From Deltaproteobacteria bacterium (lineage in GTDB: Bacteria > Desulfobacterota > Desulfarculia > Desulfarculales > Desulfarculaceae), in assembly GCA_020444205.1 (NCBI GenBank), contig JAHLLJ010000022.1:1-39842 (forward strand): a DNA stretch of 39,842 nucleotides, given 5' to 3'. Position 1 is the stretch's first letter, and the number at the start of each line of letters is the position of its first letter. Below are positions 1 through 7,485 of this stretch, piece after piece. The translations under genes and the position numbers were made by a program. The notes beneath the pieces were generated by a model that did not search any database, was not told where the DNA came from, and saw only the letters and a program-made list of their open reading frames with translations.

Positions 1-67
1 GCCGATCTCAAGATTGGCAAAGTGTGAACAACGTCCTTGCTAATAACACCTAGGCGGCATTCTGGGC

Positions 68-589
68 TTGGCTCCAAAAACGTTGATGATAACCACGCTC
101 CTGGCCAGTGCGCCCTTCATCTTTGTAAATCTTTCAACTGGTGATCAAGCCCAGGTAACCTACCAGCCCTGCGGCTGCCCCATGTGGGAGGTTGGCTGGA
201 ATTGCCGATTGGGCCAAATCCGCAGCTTTGAAAAATTGACCCTGGCCGGGGTGACCCTAATGGATTTTGACCTGGTCCATCTTCTGGAAAACGGCTACCC
301 CCTTGCCTTCGGCGGCGGTCCGACTGATTATCAGCTTTTGGAGCAGGAGGGGCCCGATGGGGGACCGCGATTAACTCTCCTAGTGGATCCTTCGCTAGGC
401 CCCATTGATCCTGAAGCGCTTAAAGAATTTTTTTGGGAGCATCTTGAGCAAGCAACCGATGCCCAGCGAATCATGGGCATGGTTTTGGCGCGGACAGAGT
501 GTCTACGGGTGATCCGCCAGCCCCCCCGGCCCACCACCACCGGTAAGATTCTCCACTTGCACCGAGAGATCGATACATCGTCCACTTGA
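68..589 (+). pseudogene. C-terminal fragment of a phenylacetate-CoA-ligase-like adenylate-forming enzyme
   Basis: The 173-residue frame resembles only the C-terminal part of large phenylacetate-CoA ligase / CapK-like adenylating proteins. Visible motifs are STGDQ near residue 24, a CGCP cysteine pair, a GGGPTDYQLLE block near residue 83, and TGKILHLHRE at the end; all four I recognise from that family. The nominal TTG start has no convincing ribosome binding site. Two consecutive in-frame TAA codons lie just upstream (41-46), so the ligase N-terminus and ATP-binding core are absent. I read it as a leftover 3' end rather than a working gene. The rest of the gene could lie left of the window in another frame. 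Confidence 0.55.
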
Positions 590-871
590 AGTCCCGTGCC
601 ATAGCTCCAAGACGCCTCTGGCGAAAATTAAACTAGCACTTGCTAGCTGAAATTCGGGCTAACCACCAGCAGGGTTCACCTTTCTTAACATACGCTTCAC
701 TTCGCCGTGCCCAAGAAAAAATTATCCTTGTTAAAATCCCTAGAGCTCCCTTGTATCAGGAAATGTGCGGCTACCCCAGATACCCGTTAAAACCAATCCA
801 AATTTGCCTAGTGGCCCTCATCGCTTTGGAGCACAAGGGAGATAACTCACAAATGCCAGTGGTCATGCATT

Positions 872-1495
872 TTAAATGGCGGACGCTCTAAGTAGGTCTA
901 GGTAATGTTGCGAATGTTGCTGGCAAAGCTTTCCGCTTAACTCACTGTCTCCCGCGGCCAAAGCTTCGTAAATTTCTGGAAGAGTCGCCACGTCGGGCTC
1001 CTTTCCCAGGTGTTGTGGAATAAGCAAACGGCAAACCCTTATACAGCGGCTGGTGAGGTTTTTCAGTGATGATTCCAGCACCTCGTTTTGCGTGGCTTCA
1101 TATATAGTCTCATGAAATTGAATATCTTTACCGGTGGTGATATCGCCTTGTTTGGCCGCCAAGTAATAATCGTCGAGGATGGTTTTCAATTTTTCCAGTT
1201 GGTCCGGCGTTATTCTTTGGGCAGCAAGCGACCCAGCTAAAGACTCTAGATGCACCTTGACCTCATAGGCGTTTCTCACCTCGTTAATATTTATCGGCTT
1301 TATTATGGTTCCATAACGGGGAATAATCTGAATCAAATTCATCGCGGCGAGTTGCTGAAGCGCTTCTCTGAGTGGTGTCCTACTTACATTAAACTCGTGG
1401 CATAGGGCCTCTTCAGATAGCCGGGTTTCCGGTGGGTACTCCAATTTGATGATGCGATCTCGAAGCGTTTGGAACACCTTGTCAGATAGCTTCAT
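872..1495 (-). CDS. GntR-family transcriptional regulator, FadR/FCD subfamily
   Basis: This 207-residue protein has an N-terminal winged helix-turn-helix (about residues 5-68, with the typical SRTPLREAL recognition segment) and a C-terminal all-helical FCD ligand domain (about 75-200). The FCD metal/ligand motif D-x3-H is visible at D124 and H128. FCD regulators usually sense a carboxylic acid or amino-acid catabolite and repress the matching catabolic operon. It is the last gene of a long co-directional catabolic operon, 93 bp after the cysteine desulfidase gene, so local autoregulation of that operon is the natural inference. The ATG is preceded by AGGATATAAGGC. The ligand is unknown. Confidence 0.9.
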   Translation of the reverse strand: MKLSDKVFQTLRDRIIKLEYPPETRLSEEALCHEFNVSRTPLREALQQLAAMNLIQIIPRYGTIIKPININEVRNAYEVKVHLESLAGSLAAQRITPDQLEKLKTILDDYYLAAKQGDITTGKDIQFHETIYEATQNEVLESSLKNLTSRCIRVCRLLIPQHLGKEPDVATLPEIYEALAAGDSELSGKLCQQHSQHYLDLLRASAI

Positions 1496-1510
1496 GCCTT
1501 ATATCCTATT

Positions 1511-1529
1511 GATATTATGTTAGTATATC
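1511..1529. promoter_or_regulatory. Short inverted repeat upstream of the GntR gene
   Basis: GATAT and ATATC flank a 9-nt AT-rich spacer, 16 nt upstream of the GntR start codon. The repeat could be an operator for autoregulation, but it is short and AT-rich enough to arise by chance. It does not match the TGTATACA-type palindromes found upstream of the operon's first gene. Confidence 0.25.
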
Positions 1530-1588
1530 TGTTGTCTATCAGGGTTATTACATGAAAATACATCTTATTGCGAGCAAGAACATACACT

Positions 1589-2908
1589 TTAATTGGCGCC
1601 TTCCTTTTCAACATGATCTATCAATATATGCAATATGGTGCGATCAGTCTCAATCATGCCCCGGGTGCTTAGGATGCCTAAGTTGCGCGTCGTCTGTTCC
1701 ATGGTGGCGGCCACGATGCCATCGGTATCCTGCACGTTAAGTCCCTGCAGGGTGAACAACGCTGCCTTAACCGCTGCCCCTGCGGCGGTTGAGAGCTTGA
1801 TAGCGCAGGCGGACTTGGCCCCGTCGCAGATTACTCCTGCCAAGTCCTCAATGACGTTTTTCACCGCACCGGATACATGGCTTGCCTTGCCGCCCAGCAG
1901 GTAAGTGACTCCCGCCGCCGCGCCCGCCCCCGCGGCAACCGAGCAGCCGCACACCGCTGAGAGCCTTCCGGTGTGGGCCTTTACATAGGCAGTGACCAAG
2001 TGGCTAAGGGCCACCGCCTTGAGCACTTCAACTGGGTCGCACTCTATGAAATCCTTCACCCCCCAAATGGGCAGCACCGCGGTCAGGCCGTGGTTGCCGC
2101 TGCCGCCGGAGGACATGGCAGGCATCTTCACTCCGTCCATGCGCGCGTCGGCCGCCGCAGCGGCAAGCATGCTGGCCGTCTGGATCATGTCCTTGCTCAT
2201 CATTCGCTGGCGCATGAGGCTGTCCATGGTTTTTCCCACCGCCAGGCCGGACCCGTGCTTGATGCCATAATCGGCCAGACGGGTGTTGTAATCGATGCCC
2301 TGTTGGATGAACTGAAGGTCGGCTCGATCAAGCTGATCCAACAATTCGATCAAGTCCTCCATGCTCAAACTCCGCAACCAAGCTTCCAACTCCTCCAACT
2401 TGCCGGATTCCTCGCAGTGGCGTGCAAGTAGCAGAGGGCTATCGGTTACTTCCTCGCCGTTGAACTTGAGATCGGCGATGTTATCGTGAGTTTGTGTGAT
2501 GTCAGCCTGAGCCAAATCCCCTCCGCCGGAGACCTCGGCCTTGATGTGCAGGCCGCGTTCCTCCAGCAGGTGTACTTTGACCCTCCCCTGGACCAGCATT
2601 TGTTTCGCGCGTTCTACCAAGTCCCGGTCCACCGGGCTCAGCACCTCCATTTTAAGGGCCGGATCCCCGCCCAAGGCTCCCAGGGCGGCGGCGAGGTCCA
2701 GGCCGTGCATGCCATCAGTGCCGGGTATCTTGACATTGAAGGCATTTTTATACACGTTGGGATCCACCCACACTTCCACGAACTCGGCGGGTCGAGATAA
2801 TAAGGAGGCGGCGGCCGCGGCAGCCAGGGCTATGGCCACCGGTTCGGTGCAGCCAAGGGCCGGTGCCACCTCCATCTTCAATATTTCTTTCAGGGAATAT
2901 GGCTTCAT
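1589..2908 (-). CDS. L-cysteine desulfidase (CyuA/YhaM, UPF0597 family)
   Basis: Predicted iron-sulfur lyase converting L-cysteine to pyruvate, ammonia and sulfide in the cytoplasm. The 439-residue length is normal for the family. Family marks are PALGCTEP with C20 near the N-terminus, SSGGSGNHGLTA near residue 267, the CGC pair C320/C322 in a glycine/alanine-rich stretch, and C361/C368. These cysteines are the expected [4Fe-4S] ligands. AGAGGAAAG precedes the ATG at good spacing. It sits downstream of a predicted ATC hydrolase and an amidohydrolase, so cysteine may be the product these enzymes release. A serine dehydratase-like activity on another beta-substituted amino acid remains possible, since the family is only partly characterised. 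Confidence 0.88.
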   Translation of the reverse strand: MKPYSLKEILKMEVAPALGCTEPVAIALAAAAAASLLSRPAEFVEVWVDPNVYKNAFNVKIPGTDGMHGLDLAAALGALGGDPALKMEVLSPVDRDLVERAKQMLVQGRVKVHLLEERGLHIKAEVSGGGDLAQADITQTHDNIADLKFNGEEVTDSPLLLARHCEESGKLEELEAWLRSLSMEDLIELLDQLDRADLQFIQQGIDYNTRLADYGIKHGSGLAVGKTMDSLMRQRMMSKDMIQTASMLAAAAADARMDGVKMPAMSSGGSGNHGLTAVLPIWGVKDFIECDPVEVLKAVALSHLVTAYVKAHTGRLSAVCGCSVAAGAGAAAGVTYLLGGKASHVSGAVKNVIEDLAGVICDGAKSACAIKLSTAAGAAVKAALFTLQGLNVQDTDGIVAATMEQTTRNLGILSTRGMIETDRTILHILIDHVEKEGAN

Positions 2909-2991
2909 TTCTTTCCTCTGGCCGGAGGCATCGCCAACGCTAAAGAGGCCAGGAAAATACGGCGCTCCAGAGCGGAACGTGAGACGCCGTG

Positions 2992-4098
2992 CTAGGCGGA
3001 TGGCATGCCCAGCACTCGGGGGCCGTCCTCGGTGACCAGGACGGTCTTGCTGATAGGCAATGCTCCCAACCGGCCGTCCATGAGGATGGGCTCCACGCTG
3101 AAGACCATGTTGGGAAGCACCACCGGCTTGCCGGCCATGGGGCCGGTGATGATCCAGGGATGTTCATACAGCTCCAAGCCAATGCCATGGGCGGCGGGCA
3201 GAATGGTCTGGCCGCCGTGCAGGCTGGTGACGTAGCCCACAGTGCGGTTGGGTTGCAGGGTATCGACTACGTATTGGGCCGCTTCTTCCAGGTGACTCAA
3301 CTGCTTCCGCTGGTGTTGGCCGGGGTCGCCGGCCGCCACCACTCTGGTGGCGCAGAAGGCGTAACCCTCGCACCAGCCGCTGATGCCCAGGCTGACCAAG
3401 TCGCCTGCTTGCACGGTGCGCCCGCATCCCGTGTCCCGCAGGAAGGGGCCGCTGTTCACCGTCACCTCGGCGATGGCATCTGCTCCGGCCTCGTAGGCCG
3501 CTGCCCGCAGATCCAGCTCCAGGCGGTGCTCGGTGACCCCGGGCTTCACCGACTCCATGCCAATGGCGATGGTCTGCTCACCCACCCGGGCTGACTCCCC
3601 GAGCAGTTCGACCTCTTCCGAGCTTTTCACGGCGCGCAGGTCGCGCAAGATTTCATCGGCCGGCACCAGCTCCACCTTGGGCAAGATGCGCTTGAGGGTG
3701 AACCACACCTGAGAGGACATCTGCCCGCTGCCGGCCACGCCCAGTTTGCCGCCGGCCAGGCCCAGTTCACGCACCGCGCCGGCCAGGTCGGCGTTGAAGT
3801 CGTTGCCGCCTTTGAAACCATTCACGTTGAAGGTGCCCTCGCCGCACTGGCCCAGGGGCGAGACCAGCATGGCCGGTCCCTCGGCGGCCAACACCATGGC
3901 GTGGCAGCCCGCCCCCTGGAAGCCCTCGTTGCGGACCCTGCCCGGGCGGTAGTTGCTCAGATAGGTGAGGTCGCCCACTTTCTGGGTGCCCTGGCCGTTG
4001 ACGATCAGCCCGTCCAGCTCGCGCTCTTGCAGGGCCTTTTGCACCTTGGCCAGTCTTTGATTAAAGGCCTCGGCGGTTATTTTCTTTTCGCTGGCCAT
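2992..4098 (-). CDS. M24/creatinase-fold protein lacking canonical metal ligands
   Basis: The 368-residue protein has an N-terminal creatinase domain (about 5-150) and a C-terminal pita-bread domain (about 165-365), the plan of prolidase, creatinase and ectoine hydrolase. I chose the ATG with GGGAGG upstream; a longer frame overlaps the previous gene. It retains the HGIG motif (H304) and SVEP (E336). The two metal-binding aspartates are replaced by G238 and C249, the last glutamate ligand by S350, and the region of creatinase's catalytic His (about 218-225) has no His. It is therefore unlikely to be a metallopeptidase. A creatinase-like C-N hydrolase on a small molecule, or a non-catalytic role, is possible. 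It starts 2 nt after the [2Fe-2S] gene. Confidence 0.8.
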   Translation of the reverse strand: MASEKKITAEAFNQRLAKVQKALQERELDGLIVNGQGTQKVGDLTYLSNYRPGRVRNEGFQGAGCHAMVLAAEGPAMLVSPLGQCGEGTFNVNGFKGGNDFNADLAGAVRELGLAGGKLGVAGSGQMSSQVWFTLKRILPKVELVPADEILRDLRAVKSSEEVELLGESARVGEQTIAIGMESVKPGVTEHRLELDLRAAAYEAGADAIAEVTVNSGPFLRDTGCGRTVQAGDLVSLGISGWCEGYAFCATRVVAAGDPGQHQRKQLSHLEEAAQYVVDTLQPNRTVGYVTSLHGGQTILPAAHGIGLELYEHPWIITGPMAGKPVVLPNMVFSVEPILMDGRLGALPISKTVLVTEDGPRVLGMPSA

Positions 4099-4100
4099 GG

Positions 4101-4427
4101 CTACTTGCCTCCCTTGGCGCATACTAGATCTTTGACAACTCGCTTTTCGGAGGCGGGATCCAAGACTACGTCACCTTCCACGATGGTTTGGCACAGCAGG
4201 CCCGACTTGCCGTTAATTTTGCCGGCGCAGCGGGCGCAGATGCCCAAGGCGCAACCGGCATGGTCGTAGTAAGCCACGGTGCTGTCCAGGTTTTGATACA
4301 CATAGTCCAAAACGTCCATGGCGCTCATGCCGGGCTCCCAGGGGACTAGAAAGTTGTCATAGTGGGACTCTGAGTCCTGGGAGGCGTCGTAGCGGTAGAT
4401 TTTCACGTTGATTTGTTTTTGGCTCAT
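4101..4427 (-). CDS. Stand-alone [2Fe-2S] ferredoxin-like subunit (SdhB/FrdB N-terminal type)
   Basis: A 108-residue protein resembling only the plant-type ferredoxin domain of succinate dehydrogenase/fumarate reductase iron-sulfur subunits. The four cysteine ligands C59, C64, C67 and C79 show the expected C-x4-C-x2-C plus distal C spacing. The C-terminal domain that would carry the [4Fe-4S] and [3Fe-4S] clusters is missing. There are no membrane segments. It directly follows the FAD-subunit gene, so the pair probably forms a soluble flavin/iron-sulfur oxidoreductase acting on a pathway intermediate. The electron partner is not visible in the window. Confidence 0.82.
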   Translation of the reverse strand: MSQKQINVKIYRYDASQDSESHYDNFLVPWEPGMSAMDVLDYVYQNLDSTVAYYDHAGCALGICARCAGKINGKSGLLCQTIVEGDVVLDPASEKRVVKDLVCAKGGK

Positions 4428-4460
4428 TTCCCTTGTCTCCCGATTCTTGAAGGGCTGTGG

Positions 4461-6233
4461 CTAGTGGTGCCCGCCGACCTCGGAATGTCCTTCCATCATT
4501 TCCTGGAGCATTTCGAGGTATGGCTTGCGGCCCGGGTCGGGGGCCAGGGAGGTTATCTGCACCGGCCGGGTGCTGATGGTGATCTCGCCGTTCAGCTTGG
4601 CCACGGTTTCCTTTAGCCAGTTGTCGTTGTCAGTGTAGGGGTGGTCCTCGCGGTAGTGCACCCCCCGGCTTTCGGTGCGCAGCAGGGCACTCTTGGTTGA
4701 AGTCTCAAGTAGCTGCAAAAGGTTGGCTAGCTCCAGGCTATCAACCCATTCCTTGTTGTAGTTGCGGCTCTTGGAGGCGGTGGCTAGGCTGGGCAGTTGG
4801 TCGGTCTTTACTTCATATAGGAAGGACAGGAGTTCTTGAAGCTCGGACTCAGTGCGGATAGGCCCTAGGAGCTTGTGGGCCATCTCCTGCACCCGCCGCC
4901 GCACCTGGGCCACTTTGAGGCCGTCTTTGCGTTGCAGGGGCGCGCAGGCCTTCTCTTCTAGCTGCTTGAAGCTACCTTCGATCGGGTCGGTTTCGGGCGC
5001 GGCCTGGGCGTATTCCCCGGCGCTTTCTCCGGCGGCTGCACCGTGCACCAGCATCTCGGTGGTGGCGGCGCACACCCGGTTGGCTCCGAAGGGCCCCAGG
5101 GTGCACTCCCCGGCGGCGAACAGGCCGGGAAGGTTGGTGGAAAACTTGTGGTCGATGACGATGCCGCCGTCAAAGTACTCCACCGCCGGGCCCACCTCGA
5201 TGGGATTGCCTTGTTCAATGCGGGCCACTATGTCCTTGAGGTCGATGTGCTTGTACTTCCAGTTGGGGAAACTCACCTGCACCAGGCTCGCCCACTTTTC
5301 AAAGGGCAGGTCGCCACGTCCGTAATAGATGCCCCCTTTGGGTGAGCCTTTGCCCGCGCGCACCTCTTTCATGGAGGTGTGGGATACAAAGCATTTATTC
5401 CACTCCATATGGGTGCCTATGTGCACCATGTTGGCGTCGTATTGCTCAAGGAAGCACTCGCCCGCCTGGTTGGTCAGCTCGCCGGGGCAGCGCAGGCTGA
5501 AGATGTAAGAAGCGATGCTGCCCAGCACATGAGGTGGACCGTAGAGTACATTGCAACAAAAGGTAATGAACTCCATGTTGCCCAGTTCGGCCCCGGCCCG
5601 CAGGGCCATGGCGGTACCATCCCCAGCCAAATCGCGCATACCGGTGTTGGGCCAAAAGGCCTTGTGCCAGCCGCCGGAGGCGATTACCACCGCCTTAGCC
5701 TTAAAGCGCAGGAACTGACCGCTGGCGATGTCCAGGCCCAAGGCGCCCACCACCTGGGAGTCCTGGGTGATCAGTTCCAAGAGCATCACGTCTTCCAGGG
5801 TACGCACCCCCATTTTTTTGGCTTGGCCGATAAGGGCGTCCATCATGCCGATGCCGGTGGTGAAGATGGCCCGCTCCTCGCTACGCACCGGGGCCACGCC
5901 CCATTCCAGCAGCTCTCGCAGGCGATCCGGCGCTGTGGATACGTATTGCTCCAGGAGTTTTTGGTTGTTCAGGTAAAAACCTTGTTTGACTATGTCTTCG
6001 AAAAAGGTCTGCTTGCTGTCCTTTGGCTCGCCGTAAAAGCCCAGCTCGCGTAGGCTGCGGCCGTCCAATGTATAGTCGGCCCCGGCCATGGGAGTAGCGC
6101 CGCAACGGCCCAGGGGGCCCTTGCTGAGTAGCAGGGTGTCCACGCCCTTTTCACGAGCTCCGATGGCCGCCCTGAAGCCGGCGCCGCCGCCGCCCACGAC
6201 TAAGACATCGGTTTTTATTTCCTTTTGGTTCAT
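4461..6233 (-). CDS. FAD-dependent oxidoreductase of the succinate dehydrogenase/fumarate reductase flavoprotein family
   Basis: The 590-residue protein begins with a dinucleotide-binding VVGGGGAGFRAA motif (about 11-22), then GRCGATPMAG. Near residue 375 it has the family's second FAD motif, TNLPGLFAAGECTLGPFGANR. No His occupies the covalent-FAD position of SdhA, so FAD is probably bound non-covalently. There is a helical C-terminal domain with HYREDHPYTDN near residue 538. It is co-transcribed with a one-domain [2Fe-2S] protein and an amidohydrolase, which argues for a dedicated catabolic dehydrogenase or reductase rather than respiratory fumarate reductase. No cytochrome b membrane anchor is encoded nearby. 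The substrate cannot be read from sequence. Confidence 0.85.
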   Translation of the reverse strand: MNQKEIKTDVLVVGGGGAGFRAAIGAREKGVDTLLLSKGPLGRCGATPMAGADYTLDGRSLRELGFYGEPKDSKQTFFEDIVKQGFYLNNQKLLEQYVSTAPDRLRELLEWGVAPVRSEERAIFTTGIGMMDALIGQAKKMGVRTLEDVMLLELITQDSQVVGALGLDIASGQFLRFKAKAVVIASGGWHKAFWPNTGMRDLAGDGTAMALRAGAELGNMEFITFCCNVLYGPPHVLGSIASYIFSLRCPGELTNQAGECFLEQYDANMVHIGTHMEWNKCFVSHTSMKEVRAGKGSPKGGIYYGRGDLPFEKWASLVQVSFPNWKYKHIDLKDIVARIEQGNPIEVGPAVEYFDGGIVIDHKFSTNLPGLFAAGECTLGPFGANRVCAATTEMLVHGAAAGESAGEYAQAAPETDPIEGSFKQLEEKACAPLQRKDGLKVAQVRRRVQEMAHKLLGPIRTESELQELLSFLYEVKTDQLPSLATASKSRNYNKEWVDSLELANLLQLLETSTKSALLRTESRGVHYREDHPYTDNDNWLKETVAKLNGEITISTRPVQITSLAPDPGRKPYLEMLQEMMEGHSEVGGHH

Positions 6234-6299
6234 CTATCTAAGACCTCTCTTGTCGATTCTTACGGGACACTGGTTATCGCTGATAAAGCGGCGTGCGTA

Positions 6300-7472
6300 T
6301 CATGCCTGCTCCAGGCTCAACTCGTTGCGCAGGATGTGCAGGAATACCTCCACCCCCAACGGCAGCGCCGCCTCGTCGATATCAAAGTAAGGGTTGTGCA
6401 GCGAAGCGCTGATGCCTTTGTCGGGATTGGCCCCGCCCAGTTGAAAGATGGCCGAGGGCAAGGCGTTGGTGAAGTGGGAAAAGTCCTCCGAGCCCATAAT
6501 GGGCGAGGTTGGAATCACCTTTTCGGGACCCACCACCTCCGCCGCCGCCAGGCGCACCACTTTACCGGCCCGGGGGTCATTGTTGCAGGCCGGAATGTGC
6601 TCCAGCATTTCCAGGCGGCAGTCCACCTGGAACATGCCTTCCAGGCAAGCGCACATTTCCTCCAGGCGCTTGATGAGCAGCTCGCGCACCGAGGGCTTCA
6701 GAGCCCGCAGAGTGCCTTCCAGCATGGCTTCCTGGGGGATCAGGTTGTAGCCGGTGCCGGAGTGGAAGCGGCACACCGAGACCACCGCCGCTTCGGTGGG
6801 CTTTACGTTGCGCGACACGATGGTCTGCGCAGCGGCGGCCAGATGCACCGCGGCCATGAGGGGGTCACGGCTTTCCTCGGGGCGCGCTCCGTGGCTGCCC
6901 TGGCCGGTCACCGTCACCTTGAAGTGGTCGTTGGAGGCGTAGCCCGCTTCCCCGAATACCCGTACCGTGCCCACTGGGGTTTCCGGGGTCATGTGGCAGG
7001 CGAACACCTTGTCCACGGTGGGATTTTGCAGCACGCCGTTGGCCACCATCTGGGCCGCGCCGGTGCCATTTTCCTCGGCCGGCTGGAAAATCAGCTTCAC
7101 CGCGCCCCGGAAGTTGCCCAGCTCGCCACCCCGGCAAATCTCCCGGGCCACGCCTAACAGCATGGCGGTGTGGGCGTCGTGCCCGCAGGCGTGCATTACC
7201 CCGTCTCTCTGAGAGCGGTAACCGCACTTATTCATCTCCTGCAACGGCAATGCGTCCATGTCCGCCCTGAGGGCGATGACCGGACCGGGCTCAGAGCCCC
7301 TGATGAGGCCCACCACGCCGGTCGGTCCCGGATAATCCAAAAGCTCCGCTCCCAGGTCGGTAAGCTCATGCCGCACAAAGGCGGTGGTTTGGTGCTCCCG
7401 GCCGGAAAGCTCGGGATGTGCGTGCAGGTGACGGCGGATTCGGCTCAGCCAATCTCGCAAAGAAGTCTCCAT
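6300..7472 (-). CDS. M20-family amidohydrolase (N-acyl/N-carbamoyl amino acid hydrolase type)
   Basis: Cytoplasmic zinc- or manganese-dependent amidohydrolase of 390 residues, the usual length for hippurate/IAA-amino-acid hydrolases. Metal-site motifs are visible in order: ADMDALP (about 69-75), HACGHDAHTAM (about 93-103), QPAEENGTGA (about 129-138) and GSEDFSHF (about 327-334). A lid/dimerisation domain lies between. Family members cleave N-acyl or N-carbamoyl groups from amino acids. The known enzyme that releases cysteine from N-carbamoyl-L-cysteine (AtcC) belongs to the broader M20-type group. With an ATC-hydrolase-like gene upstream and cysteine desulfidase downstream, an N-carbamoylcysteine-type substrate is the contextual inference. 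Confidence 0.88.
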   Translation of the reverse strand: METSLRDWLSRIRRHLHAHPELSGREHQTTAFVRHELTDLGAELLDYPGPTGVVGLIRGSEPGPVIALRADMDALPLQEMNKCGYRSQRDGVMHACGHDAHTAMLLGVAREICRGGELGNFRGAVKLIFQPAEENGTGAAQMVANGVLQNPTVDKVFACHMTPETPVGTVRVFGEAGYASNDHFKVTVTGQGSHGARPEESRDPLMAAVHLAAAAQTIVSRNVKPTEAAVVSVCRFHSGTGYNLIPQEAMLEGTLRALKPSVRELLIKRLEEMCACLEGMFQVDCRLEMLEHIPACNNDPRAGKVVRLAAAEVVGPEKVIPTSPIMGSEDFSHFTNALPSAIFQLGGANPDKGISASLHNPYFDIDEAALPLGVEVFLHILRNELSLEQA

Positions 7473-7485
7473 GAGCGATCCCTTG

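Noticed and set aside
640-891. Open frame of 83 codons downstream of the ligase fragment
   Set aside because: No ribosome binding site, no recognisable motif, atypical residue use, and it overlaps the end of the GntR gene on the other strand.
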